Positions 39,201-49,256 are shown, counted from the first letter of the stretch. The stretch is DNA of 64,000 bases from an uncultured Sulfurovum sp. (GCA_902727855.1 CACVAS010000057.1:1-64000), one strand, 5' to 3'. Notes: generated from the letters alone by a model not told the origin. Made by a program: numbers and translations.

Positions 39201-39843
39201 AAAAGAGTCGCTAGGTTTTTATGTCTCAGGGCATCCTTTAGATAAATACCGTGATCAACTTGAGGGTATTCAGTACACACTAAGTTCTGAATTAGATGAT
39301 TTAGCCGATGGTTCTCAAGCGATGTTTATAGGAAAAATAGAAAGTATTACAGAGAAGATATCGAAGAAAGGAAATAAGTTTGGTATAGCCAATATTATGG
39401 ACTTACATGGAAATATAGAATTGATGCTTTTTGAAAACCGTCTTAAAGAGCTCGAAGATGATTTTGACATCACAAAACCTATTGGATTTAAAGTCAAAAT
39501 TACTAAAGATGGTGATTTTACGCGTATGAATATACTTAAAATAACAAGTATTAAAGATGCAAAAAAAACAAAGGTAAAAGTAGAAAAAGAGGTCAAGCAT
39601 GTACCTGAGCCAGATCTTCCTCCACTGATATTAAAAGTCAACTTAATGCCAGATGCAAAAACAGTTGAAGAGCTTATGTGTTTAGTCGAACGACATCCTG
39701 GCAAGCGCCCTTTTGAACTACATATAAAATCCAAGCTTGCTGATGTCATTATTGAGAGTAAGATGAAAGTGAGTGAGCATATTATTGAAGAGGCTAAAGA
39801 GATAGGTGTATTTCTTGAAGAACAGTTGGCGCTAGAAAACTAA
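36274..39843 (+). CDS. dnaE: DNA polymerase III alpha subunit
   Basis: Replicative polymerase, 1189 residues. The N-terminal PHP domain starts HLHLHTEYSLLDGANK and includes AMTDHGNMFG, with the metal-binding His and Asp residues retained. The C-family polymerase core follows: GPGRGSAAGSLVAF, then PDIDMDF near residue 431 with two catalytic Asp, and the GGADLVRRGMGKK finger region. A helix-hairpin-helix/tandem region and an OB domain (IGKIESITEKISKKGNKFG near 1020) complete the DnaE1 plan. It sits alone between two unrelated exported-protein genes, which flank it on both sides as paralogues. Confidence 0.97.
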   Translation: MSEEPKHTPQFTHLHLHTEYSLLDGANKIKALAKKIKEQGMTSVAMTDHGNMFGTIDFYNTMKKEGIKPIIGMEAYVHNQDELGDKSVRQRFHLCLYAKNEVGYKNLMYLSSKAYIEGFYYYPRINWDLLKENSEGIICSSACLQGEVNWNLNLSERNIKFGAKGYEEAKKVALKYKEVFGDDFYLELMRHGIGHQFDIDKQILKLSKDTGIKIVATNDTHYTEQKDADAHEAFMCIAMNKLYDDPNRLRHSVHEFYVKSPEQMAMLFADIPEALEATQEIADKCNLEIKLGDPTAPNFKFAREKAAEIGLVLPEPEVEYSLANDIALFIEESKRGLEERLSIVPKEKHQEYRDRLQVEMDIINNMKFPGYMLIVWEFVDAAKKMDIPVGPGRGSAAGSLVAFSLRITDIDPMPYGLLFERFLNPERVSMPDIDMDFCQARRQEILDYVVEKYGRVNVAQIITFGKLLAKGVIRDVARVLDMPYSKADAMAKLIPDELGIDLKGSFEKEPKIAALLSSDPQAKRTWEYALALEGLNRNAGTHAAGVVISNEPLWKKTPLFKPTGLDTLATQYSGKYVEDVDLIKFDFLGLKTLTVVEEALKLVEKRHGRRINFVEEDINDKEVYDYIGTGETLGLFQIESAGMQDLAKKLKPDGFEDVIAMLALYRPGPMESGMLDDFVERKHGRAEITYMFPELEEILKPTYGVIVYQEQVMQIVQTIGGFSLGGADLVRRGMGKKDQALLDKLKMEFVEGAVKNKYHEQKSAELFDLILKFAGYGFNKSHSAAYAMITFYTSYLKHYYPTEFMAAIMTLEKNNTDKVVKYVDEVKRMGMKLLPPDINKSGLVFEARNIEGEEVVMFGMGAVKGAGDIAITTMLESRKEEEFKNFSDFVSRIDSSKVNKKVIESLIKAGAFDTFGYSRKAMLSQIEDIIEAAKKSGDAKKQALNSLWGDDVEMTQINLELSNMDEFEPMEILDLEKESLGFYVSGHPLDKYRDQLEGIQYTLSSELDDLADGSQAMFIGKIESITEKISKKGNKFGIANIMDLHGNIELMLFENRLKELEDDFDITKPIGFKVKITKDGDFTRMNILKITSIKDAKKTKVKVEKEVKHVPEPDLPPLILKVNLMPDAKTVEELMCLVERHPGKRPFELHIKSKLADVIIESKMKVSEHIIEEAKEIGVFLEEQLALEN

Positions 39844-40007
39844 AGTATTAAAACCTGAACAATTGAAGTCTATGCAATGTGTAAAAAAGTTTCTACTATG
39901 AGATGAAATATAATTATAGTTAGAGAATATAAGATAATTTATATTTTCTTATATAATCTTAAGGTAAACTCTTAAAATAAACTTTTTACAATTAAAGGAA
40001 AATCAAG

Positions 40008-41132
40008 ATGATTATACATAAAACACTTGTGTCATTGCTACTTACTACAGGATTTGTTTTTGCTAATGCTCACCCCAATACAGACGCTACTTTAACAGCA
40101 AAGTTTCAAGCCTCATCAGGTAACCAGGAAGCAAAAATAGATGGGTTGATTAAAAAATTAGATACCATAGGTTACTCAACTGTAGCTGAAAATAAAAATT
40201 TGCAAGTACATTATTACAATAAGTTTTCTGAGAAAAATGTGGAAATGCTTTCATTCTTTTCTATTATAAATACAGAAAAATTAAGGCCACTTCTTCTAAG
40301 TAACCCAGATTTTGGTGCATATGCCCCATTTAATTTTCTAACTTATAAAACACTAGATAAAATGAAAGATGATAACACATGGTATGGACACTTGTCTGTC
40401 AATACTATGTTAGATATTATTGGTGATAATAATGAGACAAATCGTGCATTGTTTACAGACATGGTTGGCTCCTTAGATACGTTCGTTAATAATGAAATGA
40501 AACCTGAGACAAGTAAGAAGTTTGAACATACTCAACCTTTACCAGAGAATGGACTTATTAAATTTGTAAAAAAGTTTGAAGAACCTGAAGATATTGAAGA
40601 GTATGTTGAAGAGTTTATTATGGATCATGATGGACGTTTTGCCAAGCATCATTTCATTATTGCAGGTTTTATTGACCTAAAGTTTGAATATGCAGATATG
40701 GATTTAGAATTTGAGAAATATGATGCGTATTGGGTATCACTTTTATGCCATTTTGAGTTTTCAAACTCTATTTTTAATAGAGGTACACCAGAAGCTGGTA
40801 TGTTTGCACCATGTGCAGTCTATTTCTATATTCCTAAAGGTTCAAATGAGCTACACGTAGGGTATGCAAGTGTAGATAATTGGGTGAATGCTCTGAACTT
40901 TAAGTCACAGAAAACCATAGACTATATGCGTGCAATAGATACGGAAGTGATAGAAGTATTTAACGAGATGGGCTTTACTAAAATAGAGACTCCAGTGTTA
41001 AAACAAGACATAGTTAAGAGTGCTGAACATACACCAACAGTGATGGAGGAGATAGATAAGTTAAAAAAAGAACTGATGAATCTTAAGGCAGAAGTAGAAA
41101 CACTTAAAGCCGAAAAGAATCTAATCAAATAA
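40008..41132 (+). CDS. exported protein with duplicated DUF302-like fold and C-terminal coiled coil
   Basis: 374 residues: signal peptide (MIIHKTLVSLLLTTGFVFANA), the two-half region shared with the genes at 26918 and 34944 (PDFGAYAPFNFLTYK; SLLCHFEFSNSIFNRGTPEAG; FAPCAVYFYIPKG), and a final 45 residues of heptad coiled coil (EEIDKLKKELMNLKAEVETLKAEK). The CHF and FAPC Cys residues are kept. Sequence identity to the other two is moderate, so the duplication is old. The coiled coil suggests oligomerisation or attachment to a partner. Function unknown. Confidence 0.6.
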   Translation: MIIHKTLVSLLLTTGFVFANAHPNTDATLTAKFQASSGNQEAKIDGLIKKLDTIGYSTVAENKNLQVHYYNKFSEKNVEMLSFFSIINTEKLRPLLLSNPDFGAYAPFNFLTYKTLDKMKDDNTWYGHLSVNTMLDIIGDNNETNRALFTDMVGSLDTFVNNEMKPETSKKFEHTQPLPENGLIKFVKKFEEPEDIEEYVEEFIMDHDGRFAKHHFIIAGFIDLKFEYADMDLEFEKYDAYWVSLLCHFEFSNSIFNRGTPEAGMFAPCAVYFYIPKGSNELHVGYASVDNWVNALNFKSQKTIDYMRAIDTEVIEVFNEMGFTKIETPVLKQDIVKSAEHTPTVMEEIDKLKKELMNLKAEVETLKAEKNLIK

Positions 41133-41295
41133 TCTTAGTCTTAGCAGCGTTCACAAACCTTATATCTTAAGAGTTTGTGTAATATAGAAACACACAAAAT
41201 AGATAAGTCCAAATATTTTCACATTTTAACCATTGAAAGAGTGAAAAAGTGCTACTATTCTGATACTAAAATATAAAAATTTAAGGAACTAACAC

Positions 41296-43476
41296 ATGTC
41301 AAAATTACCACAAATCATATGGTCAAAAATTGATGAGGCACCAGCATTAGCAACATATTCGTTGTTACCAATCGTAAATGCTTTTACACAAGCAGCAGGA
41401 GTTTCAGTTGTTGAAAAAGACATTTCACTAGCAGGTCGTGTACTTGCAGCTATGGGTCTTGCAGAAGACGAGTTAACTAAACTTGGTGATGTTGTTTTAG
41501 AAGAAGATGGAAACATCATTAAACTTCCAAACATTTCTGCTTCTGTTGGTCAACTTAAAGACTGTATTGCTGAGCTTCAAAGTCAAGGTTATGATATCCC
41601 TAACTACCCTGAAAACCCGGCAAACGCTGATGAAGAAGCAACGCAAGCAAAATATGCTGTATGTCTTGGAAGTGCTGTTAACCCAGTACTTAGAGAAGGT
41701 AACTCAGATAGAAGAGCTGCTAAAGCCGTTAAAAGATTTGCACAAAACAACCCACATAGACTTAGAGACTTCGCTGAAAACTCAGGTGCATATGTAGCAC
41801 ACATGGGTGGAAACGGTGACTTCTTCGCACACGAAAAATCAGTAACACTTGACAAAGATCAGTCGGTAACTATTGCACTTAATGGTAACACATTAACTAC
41901 AATTGATGCAATTGCTGGTGAAGTACTTGATGGTACATTTATGTCTGTTGCTGCTCTTAGAGCATTCTACAAGCAAACTATTCAAGATGCTAAAGATAAA
42001 GACCTTATCTGGTCTTTACACCTTAAAGCAACAATGATGAAAATTTCTGACCCAATTATGTTTGGTCATGGTTTTGAAATCTTCTTTGAAGAAGTATTTG
42101 CTAAATATGCAGATACATTTGCAGCACTTGGTGTTAACCCAAACATGGGTATGTCAGACCTTGAGAAAAAAATAGCTGGTCACGCTGATGAAGCAGCAAT
42201 TAAAGCAGACTTCCTTGCAGCACTTGAGTCAGATGCTCCAAAACTTGCAATGGTTGACTCAGACAAAGGTCAATCAAATTTTAATGCTTCAAACGATGTA
42301 ATTATTGATGCTTCTATGCCTGTAGTGGTAAGAGAAGGTGGTAAACAGTGGGACAGAACTGGTGCAGCTGGTGAAACTGTTGCAGTTGTTCCTGATTCAA
42401 CTTATGCGATGTTCCACGAAGAGATGGTAGCTGATTGTGTTAAAAATGGTCAATACGATGTTTCAACAATGGGTACAATGCAAAACATTGGTCTTATGGC
42501 TCAAAAAGCTGAAGAGTATGGTTCTCACCCAACTACATTCGAACTAGCTGAAGCTGGTACAGTGACAGTAACTGGTGCTGATGGCGTTCTTATGAGCTTT
42601 GAGTGTGAAGCTGGTGATATCTGGAGACTAGCTAGAACTAAAGATATACCAATTAGAGACTGGGTAAGACTTACAGTTGAGAGAACAAGACTTGAAGGTA
42701 TCCCTGCAGTATTCTGGTTAGATGAAAACAGAGCACACGATGCTGAGTTACTTAAAAAAGTAAACGAGTACTTAAAAGAGTATGATACTAATGGACTTGA
42801 TATTCAATTTATGAAAGTGACTGATGCTACTAGATTTACAAATGCTAGAGTAAGAAAAGGTGAAAATACTATTGCTGTTACAGGTAACGTTCTTAGAGAT
42901 CACCTTACAGACATGTATCCAATCCTAGAGCTTGGAACATCTGCTAAAATGCTTTCTATTGTTCCATTGATTGCTGGTGGTGGACTTTATGAAACTGGTG
43001 CTGGTGGATCTGCTCCAAAACACGTTGACCAATTCCTCGCAGAGGGTCACTTAAGATGGGATTCACTTGGTGAGATCTTGGCATTGGCTGAGTCATTAAG
43101 ATTTATCGGTCAAAAACACTCAGATGCTAAACTTCAAGCACTTACAGAAGCACTTGACGTTGCAAACAATGGCTACCTTGATAACAACAAAGAGCCAGGT
43201 AGAAAAGTAGGACAGCCGGACAACAAAGCATCTCACTTCTTCGTAGCTCAGTACTGGGCTGATGCACTTGCTAAAGGTGACAATGCTGAGTTAGCTGAAA
43301 AGTTCGCTCCAGTAGCTGCTGCACTTAAAGAGAACGAAGCTAAGATTATGGAAGAGCTTCTTGCTGTTGAAGGTAAAGCTCAAGATGTTGGTGGTTATTT
43401 CCATCCAAATGATGAAATGGCTGCTAAAGCAATGAGACCTTCTGCTACACTTAATGCAATTATTGACGCTATATAG
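41296..43476 (+). CDS. icd: isocitrate dehydrogenase, monomeric NADP type
   Basis: 726 residues, the large monomeric IDH class, unrelated in length to the common 45-kDa dimer. It converts isocitrate and 2-oxoglutarate, running towards isocitrate in reductive TCA organisms. It starts SKLPQIIWSKIDEAPALATY, the usual beginning, and contains RRAAKAVKRFAQNNPHR, GNGDFFAHEKSVT, and the IVPLIAGGGLYETGAGGSAPKHV segment. AAGGAACTAACAC precedes the ATG. The codon usage (GCA, CTT, AAC-rich) is that of a highly expressed gene. It heads a run of TCA-type genes: mdh, fumC, sucC, sucD. Confidence 0.97.
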   Translation: MSKLPQIIWSKIDEAPALATYSLLPIVNAFTQAAGVSVVEKDISLAGRVLAAMGLAEDELTKLGDVVLEEDGNIIKLPNISASVGQLKDCIAELQSQGYDIPNYPENPANADEEATQAKYAVCLGSAVNPVLREGNSDRRAAKAVKRFAQNNPHRLRDFAENSGAYVAHMGGNGDFFAHEKSVTLDKDQSVTIALNGNTLTTIDAIAGEVLDGTFMSVAALRAFYKQTIQDAKDKDLIWSLHLKATMMKISDPIMFGHGFEIFFEEVFAKYADTFAALGVNPNMGMSDLEKKIAGHADEAAIKADFLAALESDAPKLAMVDSDKGQSNFNASNDVIIDASMPVVVREGGKQWDRTGAAGETVAVVPDSTYAMFHEEMVADCVKNGQYDVSTMGTMQNIGLMAQKAEEYGSHPTTFELAEAGTVTVTGADGVLMSFECEAGDIWRLARTKDIPIRDWVRLTVERTRLEGIPAVFWLDENRAHDAELLKKVNEYLKEYDTNGLDIQFMKVTDATRFTNARVRKGENTIAVTGNVLRDHLTDMYPILELGTSAKMLSIVPLIAGGGLYETGAGGSAPKHVDQFLAEGHLRWDSLGEILALAESLRFIGQKHSDAKLQALTEALDVANNGYLDNNKEPGRKVGQPDNKASHFFVAQYWADALAKGDNAELAEKFAPVAAALKENEAKIMEELLAVEGKAQDVGGYFHPNDEMAAKAMRPSATLNAIIDAI

Positions 43477-43501
43477 TTTTAGTATATAGGTATAACTTCA
43501 T

Positions 43502-43521
43502 GGTGGGCAGAAATGCCCACC
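43502..43521 (+). terminator. GAAA-capped hairpin after icd
   Basis: Perfect 8-bp stem GGTGGGCA / TGCCCACC closed by a GAAA tetraloop, 25 bases after the icd stop. The tail is CTACAAAAAAT, not T-rich, so on the plus strand it may act as a stability hairpin or as a dispersed repeat. The rest of the gap to mdh (43522-43657) is AT-rich with a partial inverted repeat around 43578-43620. Confidence 0.6.
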
Positions 43522-43657
43522 CTACAAAAAATAAATATTTATACTCCACATAGGGTTGATGTAAGCCTCGTTTGTCGCAAAGCATAATTGATAACAGACA
43601 TTATGATTTATGTTTTGCTTTGAGGTCCCCTATAGTTCTTAATTTAAAGGTATTATT

Positions 43658-44611
43658 ATGAAAAAAGGTAAAAAAGTATCCATTATTGGTGCTGGGAATG
43701 TTGGTGCTACTGTTGCATATTCATTGGCAATGAAGGGTAGTTGTCATGAAGTGGTTTTAAGAGATAGAAATGTTGAAATAGCCAAAGGTAAAGCACTAGA
43801 CATGTCTCAAGCGGCAAATGCTGCTCGTATGCATACTGTTGTATCTGTAGCTGATGATGCTAGTGGTATGGCAGGTTCAGACGTTGTTGTTATTACTGCA
43901 GGTTCTCCAAGACTTCCAGGTATGAGTAGAGATGATCTGCTTATGATTAATGCAGAAATTACAAAAGAAGTGGTTGCCGATGTTAAAGAACATGCACCAG
44001 ATGCTATTATTATTATGGTTTCTAACCCTCTCGATGTAATGACTTACGTAGCACTCAAAGAATCAGGTTTTCCAAAGGAGAGAGTCATTGGAATGGCAGG
44101 TATCTTAGATTCTGCACGTATGGCTCACTTTATTCATGAAAAGCTAGGATATGGTGCAGGACAAATTAGAGCTTCGGTGATGGGTGGACATGGTGATGAT
44201 ATGGTTCCTCTTCCAAAGTTTTCTACAGTGGCGGGTGTTCCTTTAACAGATGTACTTGATGAAGAAGAAATATTGGAAATTGTAGAAAGAACAAAAGGTG
44301 GAGGGGCTGAAATAGTTGGTTACCTTAAAACCGGTTCGGCATATTATGCTCCTGCTAAGTCAACGGCACTGATGGTAGAAGCAATTTTAAAAGATACAAA
44401 GCAAATTCATCCATGTGCGGTACTTCTAGAAGGTCACTATGGACACTCTGATGTTGTCTCTGGTGTACCTGTTGCTCTTGGTGCAAATGGTGTTGAAAAA
44501 CTTTTTGAAATGACGCTTAACGAAGGTCAGAAAACGAAGTTTGCAAAAAGTGTTCAATCTGTAAGAACAATGATTGATGTGTTAAAAGAGAAAAACTTTT
44601 TTGATAAGTAA
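43658..44611 (+). CDS. mdh: malate dehydrogenase
   Basis: 317 residues, of the LDH-like MDH group. Motifs: the Rossmann [10 protein letters not shown] at residues 11-20, [17 protein letters not shown] (the mobile loop, with the Arg that selects oxaloacetate over pyruvate), [12 protein letters not shown], and [11 protein letters not shown] with the catalytic His near residue 179. It interconverts malate and oxaloacetate with NAD(H). The fumarase gene starts 32 bases downstream and probably shares its transcript, which ends at the hairpin at 46048. Confidence 0.96.
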   Translation: MKKGKKVSIIGAGNVGATVAYSLAMKGSCHEVVLRDRNVEIAKGKALDMSQAANAARMHTVVSVADDASGMAGSDVVVITAGSPRLPGMSRDDLLMINAEITKEVVADVKEHAPDAIIIMVSNPLDVMTYVALKESGFPKERVIGMAGILDSARMAHFIHEKLGYGAGQIRASVMGGHGDDMVPLPKFSTVAGVPLTDVLDEEEILEIVERTKGGGAEIVGYLKTGSAYYAPAKSTALMVEAILKDTKQIHPCAVLLEGHYGHSDVVSGVPVALGANGVEKLFEMTLNEGQKTKFAKSVQSVRTMIDVLKEKNFFDK

Positions 44612-44643
44612 AACAGTTTTCAAAATGTACAAGGATAGAGAAT

Positions 44644-46041
44644 ATGGAATATAGAATAGAAAAAGATACAATGGGTGAAATGAATGTCCCTGCAGATAAG
44701 TATTGGGCGGCACAAACACAAAGATCTGTACATAACTTTGAAATAGGTAATGAGAAAATGCCTTTAGAAGTAGTCTATGGCTTTGCTAATCTTAAAAAAG
44801 CCTGTGCATTGGTAAACAACAATCTTGGACGTCTTGAAGATGATAAGACATCTGCAATCGCTAAAGCATGCGAAAGTGTACTTTCAGGTGAGATTGATGA
44901 TAACTTTCCTTTAGTTGTATGGCAAACTGGTTCAGGTACACAATCAAACATGAATATGAATGAAGTTGTGGCTAATAAAGCCACAGAAATCTTAGGTGGT
45001 GATTTCACTAAAGAGAACCTTGTTCATCCTAATGATGATGTTAACAAAGGACAAAGTTCTAACGATACATTTCCAACAGGTATGCGTATTGCTGAAGTAG
45101 TTTCTGTAACTGATGGTCTTATCCCAGCATTGAATCAATTGAAAGCTACACTTGACGCTAAGTCAAAAGCATTTTCAGATGTCGTAAAAATAGGTAGAAC
45201 ACACCTTCAAGATGCTACACCACTTACACTAGGTCAAGAGCTTTCTGGATATGTTGCAATGCTTGAAACAAACCTAAAACAACTCAATGATGCACTCGTA
45301 TATTGTAAAGAGATTGCTATAGGTGGTACTGCTGTGGGTACAGGACTTAATTCGCATCCAGAGTTTTCAGAATTGGTAGCAGCTGAACTTAACAAATTTA
45401 TGGAAAAAGATTATGGTTTTATTTCTCAACCAAATAAATTTCATGCACTTACAGGACATGATGCTGAAGTTGTACTTTCTGGTGCGCTTAAAGCTTTGGC
45501 TGCAAACCTAATGAAAATTGCAAATGATATTAGATGGTTGGCATCTGGTCCAAGATGTGGTCTAGGGGAAATAGAAATACCTGCAAATGAGCCAGGATCT
45601 TCTATTATGCCGGGGAAAGTAAACCCTACTCAAGCGGAAGCAATGACGATGGTTGCTGTGCAAGTTATGGGTAATGATGCAACAGTTGGTATCGCAGCCT
45701 CTCAAGGTAATTTTGAACTTAATGTTTTTAAACCAGTCATTGCCTATAATGTACTTCAATCTACAAGATTACTTGCAGATGCAATGAGAAGTTTTGATAC
45801 AAATTGTGCAGTAGGTATAGAACCAATAAGAGAAAATATTGATAGATTCTTGAATGACTCTCTTATGTTAGTAACTGCTTTAAATCCACATATAGGGTAT
45901 GAGAATGCAGCAAAAATTGCAAAAACTGCACATGCTAATGGTACAACACTAAAGGAAGAGGCTGTAGCCCTTGGATTGATGTCTGCTGAAGACTTTGATA
46001 GAAATGTTAAACCTGAAGAGATGATTTCTCCTAAAGCATAG
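44644..46041 (+). CDS. fumC: class II fumarate hydratase
   Basis: 465 residues. The signature [13 protein letters not shown] lies near residue 319, and [19 protein letters not shown] near 97 distinguishes fumarase C from aspartate ammonia-lyase (which has AGAGTSVNMNTNE). It hydrates fumarate to malate with no iron-sulfur cluster, hence oxygen-tolerant, unlike the class I fumarase seen in several anaerobic relatives. It follows mdh closely and is ended by a strong hairpin. Confidence 0.96.
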   Translation: MEYRIEKDTMGEMNVPADKYWAAQTQRSVHNFEIGNEKMPLEVVYGFANLKKACALVNNNLGRLEDDKTSAIAKACESVLSGEIDDNFPLVVWQTGSGTQSNMNMNEVVANKATEILGGDFTKENLVHPNDDVNKGQSSNDTFPTGMRIAEVVSVTDGLIPALNQLKATLDAKSKAFSDVVKIGRTHLQDATPLTLGQELSGYVAMLETNLKQLNDALVYCKEIAIGGTAVGTGLNSHPEFSELVAAELNKFMEKDYGFISQPNKFHALTGHDAEVVLSGALKALAANLMKIANDIRWLASGPRCGLGEIEIPANEPGSSIMPGKVNPTQAEAMTMVAVQVMGNDATVGIAASQGNFELNVFKPVIAYNVLQSTRLLADAMRSFDTNCAVGIEPIRENIDRFLNDSLMLVTALNPHIGYENAAKIAKTAHANGTTLKEEAVALGLMSAEDFDRNVKPEEMISPKA

Positions 46042-46047
46042 TCCTTA

Positions 46048-46075
46048 TTGTTCCCTTTGTTACTAAAGGGAACAA
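46048..46075 (+). terminator. terminator of the mdh-fumC transcript
   Basis: Perfect 11-bp stem TTGTTCCCTTT / AAAGGGAACAA with a 6-base loop, six bases after the fumC stop. A modest T-rich stretch follows further on (TTATCTTCTTTTT). The rest of the gap up to sucC is AT-rich and should hold the sucCD promoter. Confidence 0.8.
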
Positions 46076-46232
46076 ATAAAATTATCTTCTTTTTACTACT
46101 TCTCCTACTTTCTAACGTTAGTGTGTAAATACATAACATATTATATTAATTACAAAGCTTTATATACAAATTAATCAAATCTTATTCATAACATACGTAT
46201 ACTATAGGCATTATTTATAAAAAGGAGTACAC

Positions 46233-47408
46233 GTGAATATTCATGAGTATCAGGCAAAACAAATATTCCAAAAGTACGGTGTGCCAACACCTAGAGGTAT
46301 CATTGCAAATACATGCGATCAAGCTTTAACAAATGCACAAGAGCTAGGTGGTAGTATCTGGGTAGTTAAAGCACAGATTCATGCAGGGGGAAGAGGACTA
46401 GGTGGTGGTGTTAAACTTGCTAAGTCTTTAGAAGAAGTGAGAGAACTTTCAAGAGAAATCCTAGGTATGACTTTAGTTACACATCAAACTGGACCAGAAG
46501 GTAAACTTGTTCAAAAAGTATACATTGAAGAAGGTGCAAACATTAAAGATGAGCTCTATCTTTCTGTAGTACTTGACCGTGCAGCTGAAATGCCAATTAT
46601 TATGGCTTCAACTGAAGGTGGTATGGACATTGAAACAGTCGCAGAAAAAACACCAGAGAAGATCATTAAAATTGCTGTAGATCCTGCATATGGATTCCAA
46701 GGTTACCATGGTAGAGAGCTTGTATTTGGTCTTGGTATCACTGATAAGGCTGAGCAGAAAAAAATGATTGATTTTGCATCAAAACTTTATAAATTATATA
46801 TGGAAAATGATGCTGAGATGATTGAAATCAATCCACTTATTAAAACTGCTGAAGGTGACTTTTTAGCACTTGATGGAAAAATGGGCTTTGATGATTCGGC
46901 ACTTGGACGTCACCCAGACATTGAAGATATGAGAGATATTCTTGAAGAGGATCCAGATGAAAGAGAAGCTTCACGATATGGACTTTCTTATATTGCTCTT
47001 GATGGAGAAATTGGTTGTATGGTAAATGGTGCTGGTCTTGCTATGGGTACTATGGATACCATTAACTACATGGGTGGTACACCTGCAAACTTCCTTGATG
47101 TTGGTGGTTCAGCGAATGCTGAGACAGTGGCTAAAGGATTTGAAATTATTCTTAAAAATCCCCAGGTAAAAGCTATTTTTGTAAATATTTTTGGTGGAAT
47201 TGTAAGATGTGACAGAATCGCAAATGGTATTATTGAAGCAACTAAAATTACAGATGTTAATGTACCAGTTATTGTTAGACTTGATGGTACAAATGCACCA
47301 GAAGCAGCAGAAATACTTAAAAATGCAAATATTGCCAATCTCATCGTAGGTGATGACTTAGGTGATGGTGCAGCTAAAGCTGTAGCAGCTGCAAAAGGAG
47401 AAAAATAA
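46233..47408 (+). CDS. sucC: succinyl-CoA ligase, beta subunit
   Basis: 391 residues with an ATP-grasp fold: the start [34 protein letters not shown] (nucleotide-binding loop), and the C-terminal CoA-ligase part with [15 protein letters not shown]. Interconverts succinate plus CoA and succinyl-CoA with ATP. The start codon is GTG, backed by AAGGAG six bases upstream. The stop overlaps the sucD ATG by one base (TAATG). Confidence 0.96.
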   Translation: MNIHEYQAKQIFQKYGVPTPRGIIANTCDQALTNAQELGGSIWVVKAQIHAGGRGLGGGVKLAKSLEEVRELSREILGMTLVTHQTGPEGKLVQKVYIEEGANIKDELYLSVVLDRAAEMPIIMASTEGGMDIETVAEKTPEKIIKIAVDPAYGFQGYHGRELVFGLGITDKAEQKKMIDFASKLYKLYMENDAEMIEINPLIKTAEGDFLALDGKMGFDDSALGRHPDIEDMRDILEEDPDEREASRYGLSYIALDGEIGCMVNGAGLAMGTMDTINYMGGTPANFLDVGGSANAETVAKGFEIILKNPQVKAIFVNIFGGIVRCDRIANGIIEATKITDVNVPVIVRLDGTNAPEAAEILKNANIANLIVGDDLGDGAAKAVAAAKGEK

Positions 47409-48277
47409 TGAGTATTCTAGTAAACAAAGATACAAAAGTTATCGTTCAAGGTTTTACAGGTAAAGAGGGTTCTTTCCATGCTGAACAATGTATGGATTAT
47501 GGTACAAAAATTGTTGGTGGGGTAACACCAGGTAAAGGTGGACAAACTCACCTTGGTCAACCAGTTTTTAACACAGTGAAAGATGCTGTAAATACTACTG
47601 GTGCTACTGTTTCTATGATTTTTGTTCCACCTGCATTTGTTGCAGATGCAGTAATGGAAGCAGCTTCAGCTGGTATTGAGCTTGCAGTAATTATTACTGA
47701 AGGTGCACCGGTACGTGATATGCAAGCGGCTAAAGCTTGTGCTGTTAAAAACGGTATGATGACTATTGGGCCAAACTGTCCAGGCGTGATTACTGCTGAA
47801 GAGTGTAAGATAGGTATTATGCCGGGTATGATTTTCAAAAAAGGAAATGTAGGACTTATTTCTAAGTCTGGTACACTGACTTATGAAGGTGCAAACCAAG
47901 TATGTAATGAAGGTTATGGTATCTCAACTGCAGTTGGTATTGGTGGAGATCCAATTATTGGTCTTTCATACAAGCAACTTCTTCAGATGTTCCAAGAAGA
48001 TCCAGAAACAGAGGCAATCGTAATGATTGGTGAAATTGGTGGAGACCTTGAGATTCAAGCAGCAGCTTACATCAAAGAGAATATTACTAAACCAGTTGTT
48101 GCATTTATTGCTGGTCAAACGGCTCCTGCAGGTAAGAGAATGGGGCATGCAGGTGCAATTATCTCTGGAAGTGCTGGTACAGCTAAAGAGAAAATGGATG
48201 CACTTGAAGCAGCAGGTGTAAAAGTTGTTGTTTCTCCAGCAGAAATTGGTAAGGCTGTTAAAGAAGTTATGGCTTAA
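47408..48277 (+). CDS. sucD: succinyl-CoA ligase, alpha subunit
   Basis: 289 residues. [17 protein letters not shown] is the CoA-binding N-terminal Rossmann region; [20 protein letters not shown] and the phospho-acceptor His in [18 protein letters not shown] (about residue 247) are clear. Together with sucC and the upstream genes it covers the oxaloacetate-to-succinyl-CoA and 2-oxoglutarate-isocitrate parts of the cycle; the 2-oxoglutarate:ferredoxin oxidoreductase and fumarate reductase genes are not in the window. Confidence 0.96.
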   Translation: MSILVNKDTKVIVQGFTGKEGSFHAEQCMDYGTKIVGGVTPGKGGQTHLGQPVFNTVKDAVNTTGATVSMIFVPPAFVADAVMEAASAGIELAVIITEGAPVRDMQAAKACAVKNGMMTIGPNCPGVITAEECKIGIMPGMIFKKGNVGLISKSGTLTYEGANQVCNEGYGISTAVGIGGDPIIGLSYKQLLQMFQEDPETEAIVMIGEIGGDLEIQAAAYIKENITKPVVAFIAGQTAPAGKRMGHAGAIISGSAGTAKEKMDALEAAGVKVVVSPAEIGKAVKEVMA

Positions 48278-48433
48278 TTTCTTACTACAAAGGTAAAAGA
48301 GTTTGCCACAACAAGCTCTTTTATCACATCTATTTACGCTAGTTTTTAGATAATTTTTCTTAATTCCGACACACTCATGTAACATTTATTTTTCTTATAT
48401 TACAATAGACAATTATGAGAAAAAAGGATACAT

Positions 48434-48844
48434 GTGAGACAACTTTCCTTAAAAGGGCGCACTTTTCCTACAGATTTAAACCATGCAGGCACCGTGTTTG
48501 GTGGTTGGGTTATGTCTAAAATGGATAAAGCTGCCTCTATACAACTCGAAGAGATTATTAAATCACCTGCTGTAACGGTTGCGGTGAGTAATTTAAGCTT
48601 TATTAGTCCCATTCACAATGGTGATGTGTTTATGATATACACTAAAATAGACAAAATTGGTAACACCTCTATAGATATTTGTGTTGAACTCATTGTAAGA
48701 CGTAAAGAAGACTTAACAGAGTACAAAGTGACACAAGGCATCTTTAAATTTGTAGCAGTTAATGATGAAGGAGTACCTGTGACTGTGGCAAGTGTACTAA
48801 GAGAGCAGGTACCAAAGTATGTAAAAGAACTTTCTCTAAAGTAG
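48434..48844 (+). CDS. acyl-CoA thioesterase, hotdog fold (YciA-like)
   Basis: 136 residues. The hotdog-fold active-site helix reads NHAGTVFGGWVMSKMDKAA, with the conserved Asn/Asp and GG of the YciA/BACH-type acyl-CoA thioesterases. It hydrolyses acyl-CoAs to free acids and CoA; chain-length preference cannot be read. The start codon is GTG at 48434 after AAAAAGGATACAT. It stands between sucD and rnpB and has no visible terminator of its own. Confidence 0.88.
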   Translation: MRQLSLKGRTFPTDLNHAGTVFGGWVMSKMDKAASIQLEEIIKSPAVTVAVSNLSFISPIHNGDVFMIYTKIDKIGNTSIDICVELIVRRKEDLTEYKVTQGIFKFVAVNDEGVPVTVASVLREQVPKYVKELSLK

Positions 48845-48894
48845 AGTTTGTATTATTTTTTCTTTTGTTTGGTATTTTGAACAGGGTAATGTGT

Positions 48895-48900
48895 TATAAT
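48895..48900 (+). promoter_or_regulatory. -10 element of rnpB
   Basis: TATAAT preceded by TGT (extended -10, TGTTATAAT), ending six to seven bases before the predicted 5' end of the RNase P RNA. No matching -35 is at normal spacing, as is usual in this phylum. Confidence 0.65.
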
Positions 48901-48903
48901 TCT

Positions 48904-49256
48904 ACAGGTGCAATAGGTAGTTGCTGGTGGTTTTAACCACGAGAGGAAAGTCCGTGCTACATATGAGACAGAGCTCCATCTAACGGATGGCCAGAGTAAT
49001 CTGAGGGCAAGTGCAACAGAGAGAAAGTAGTCCATCTGTCTTTGGCAGTTGGTCAATGTGAAAGGGTGGGGTAAGAGCCCACCAGTGGCCATGGTAACAT
49101 GGCTAGCTAGGTAAACCCTGTTCGTAGCAAGAAGTAATGGTATTAAGTCTCATTAGGTCATTGGATTGACAAAACTGCTTCGCTTGAGTGTATTGGCAAC
49201 AATACACCTAGATAAATAACTACCCACGACAAAACACGGCTTATCGTTGCACCTGT
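48904..49256 (+). ncRNA. rnpB: RNase P RNA
   Basis: Catalytic RNA of RNase P, which matures tRNA 5' ends. The ends pair perfectly: ACAGGTGCAA at 48904-48913 with TTGCACCTGT at 49247-49256 (helix P1). The universal CR-I block GAGGAAAGTCC is at 48943-48953, GGGGTAAGAGCCCACCAG lies near 49069, GGTAAACCC near 49112, and the 3' strand of P4 precedes the end (ACAAAACACGGCTTATCG region). Length about 353 bases, type A. Open frames across it on either strand are not genes. Ends are set from P1 and may be off by one to three bases. Confidence 0.95.

Noticed and set aside
43502-43521. GAAA-capped hairpin after icd considered as a riboswitch element
   Set aside because: It is an isolated 8-bp hairpin near a stop codon with no further conserved structure; terminator or dispersed repeat is enough.
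48853-49092. Minus-strand open frame across the RNase P RNA
   Set aside because: The sequence has all RNase P RNA landmarks and a closing P1 helix; the frame has no start signal.
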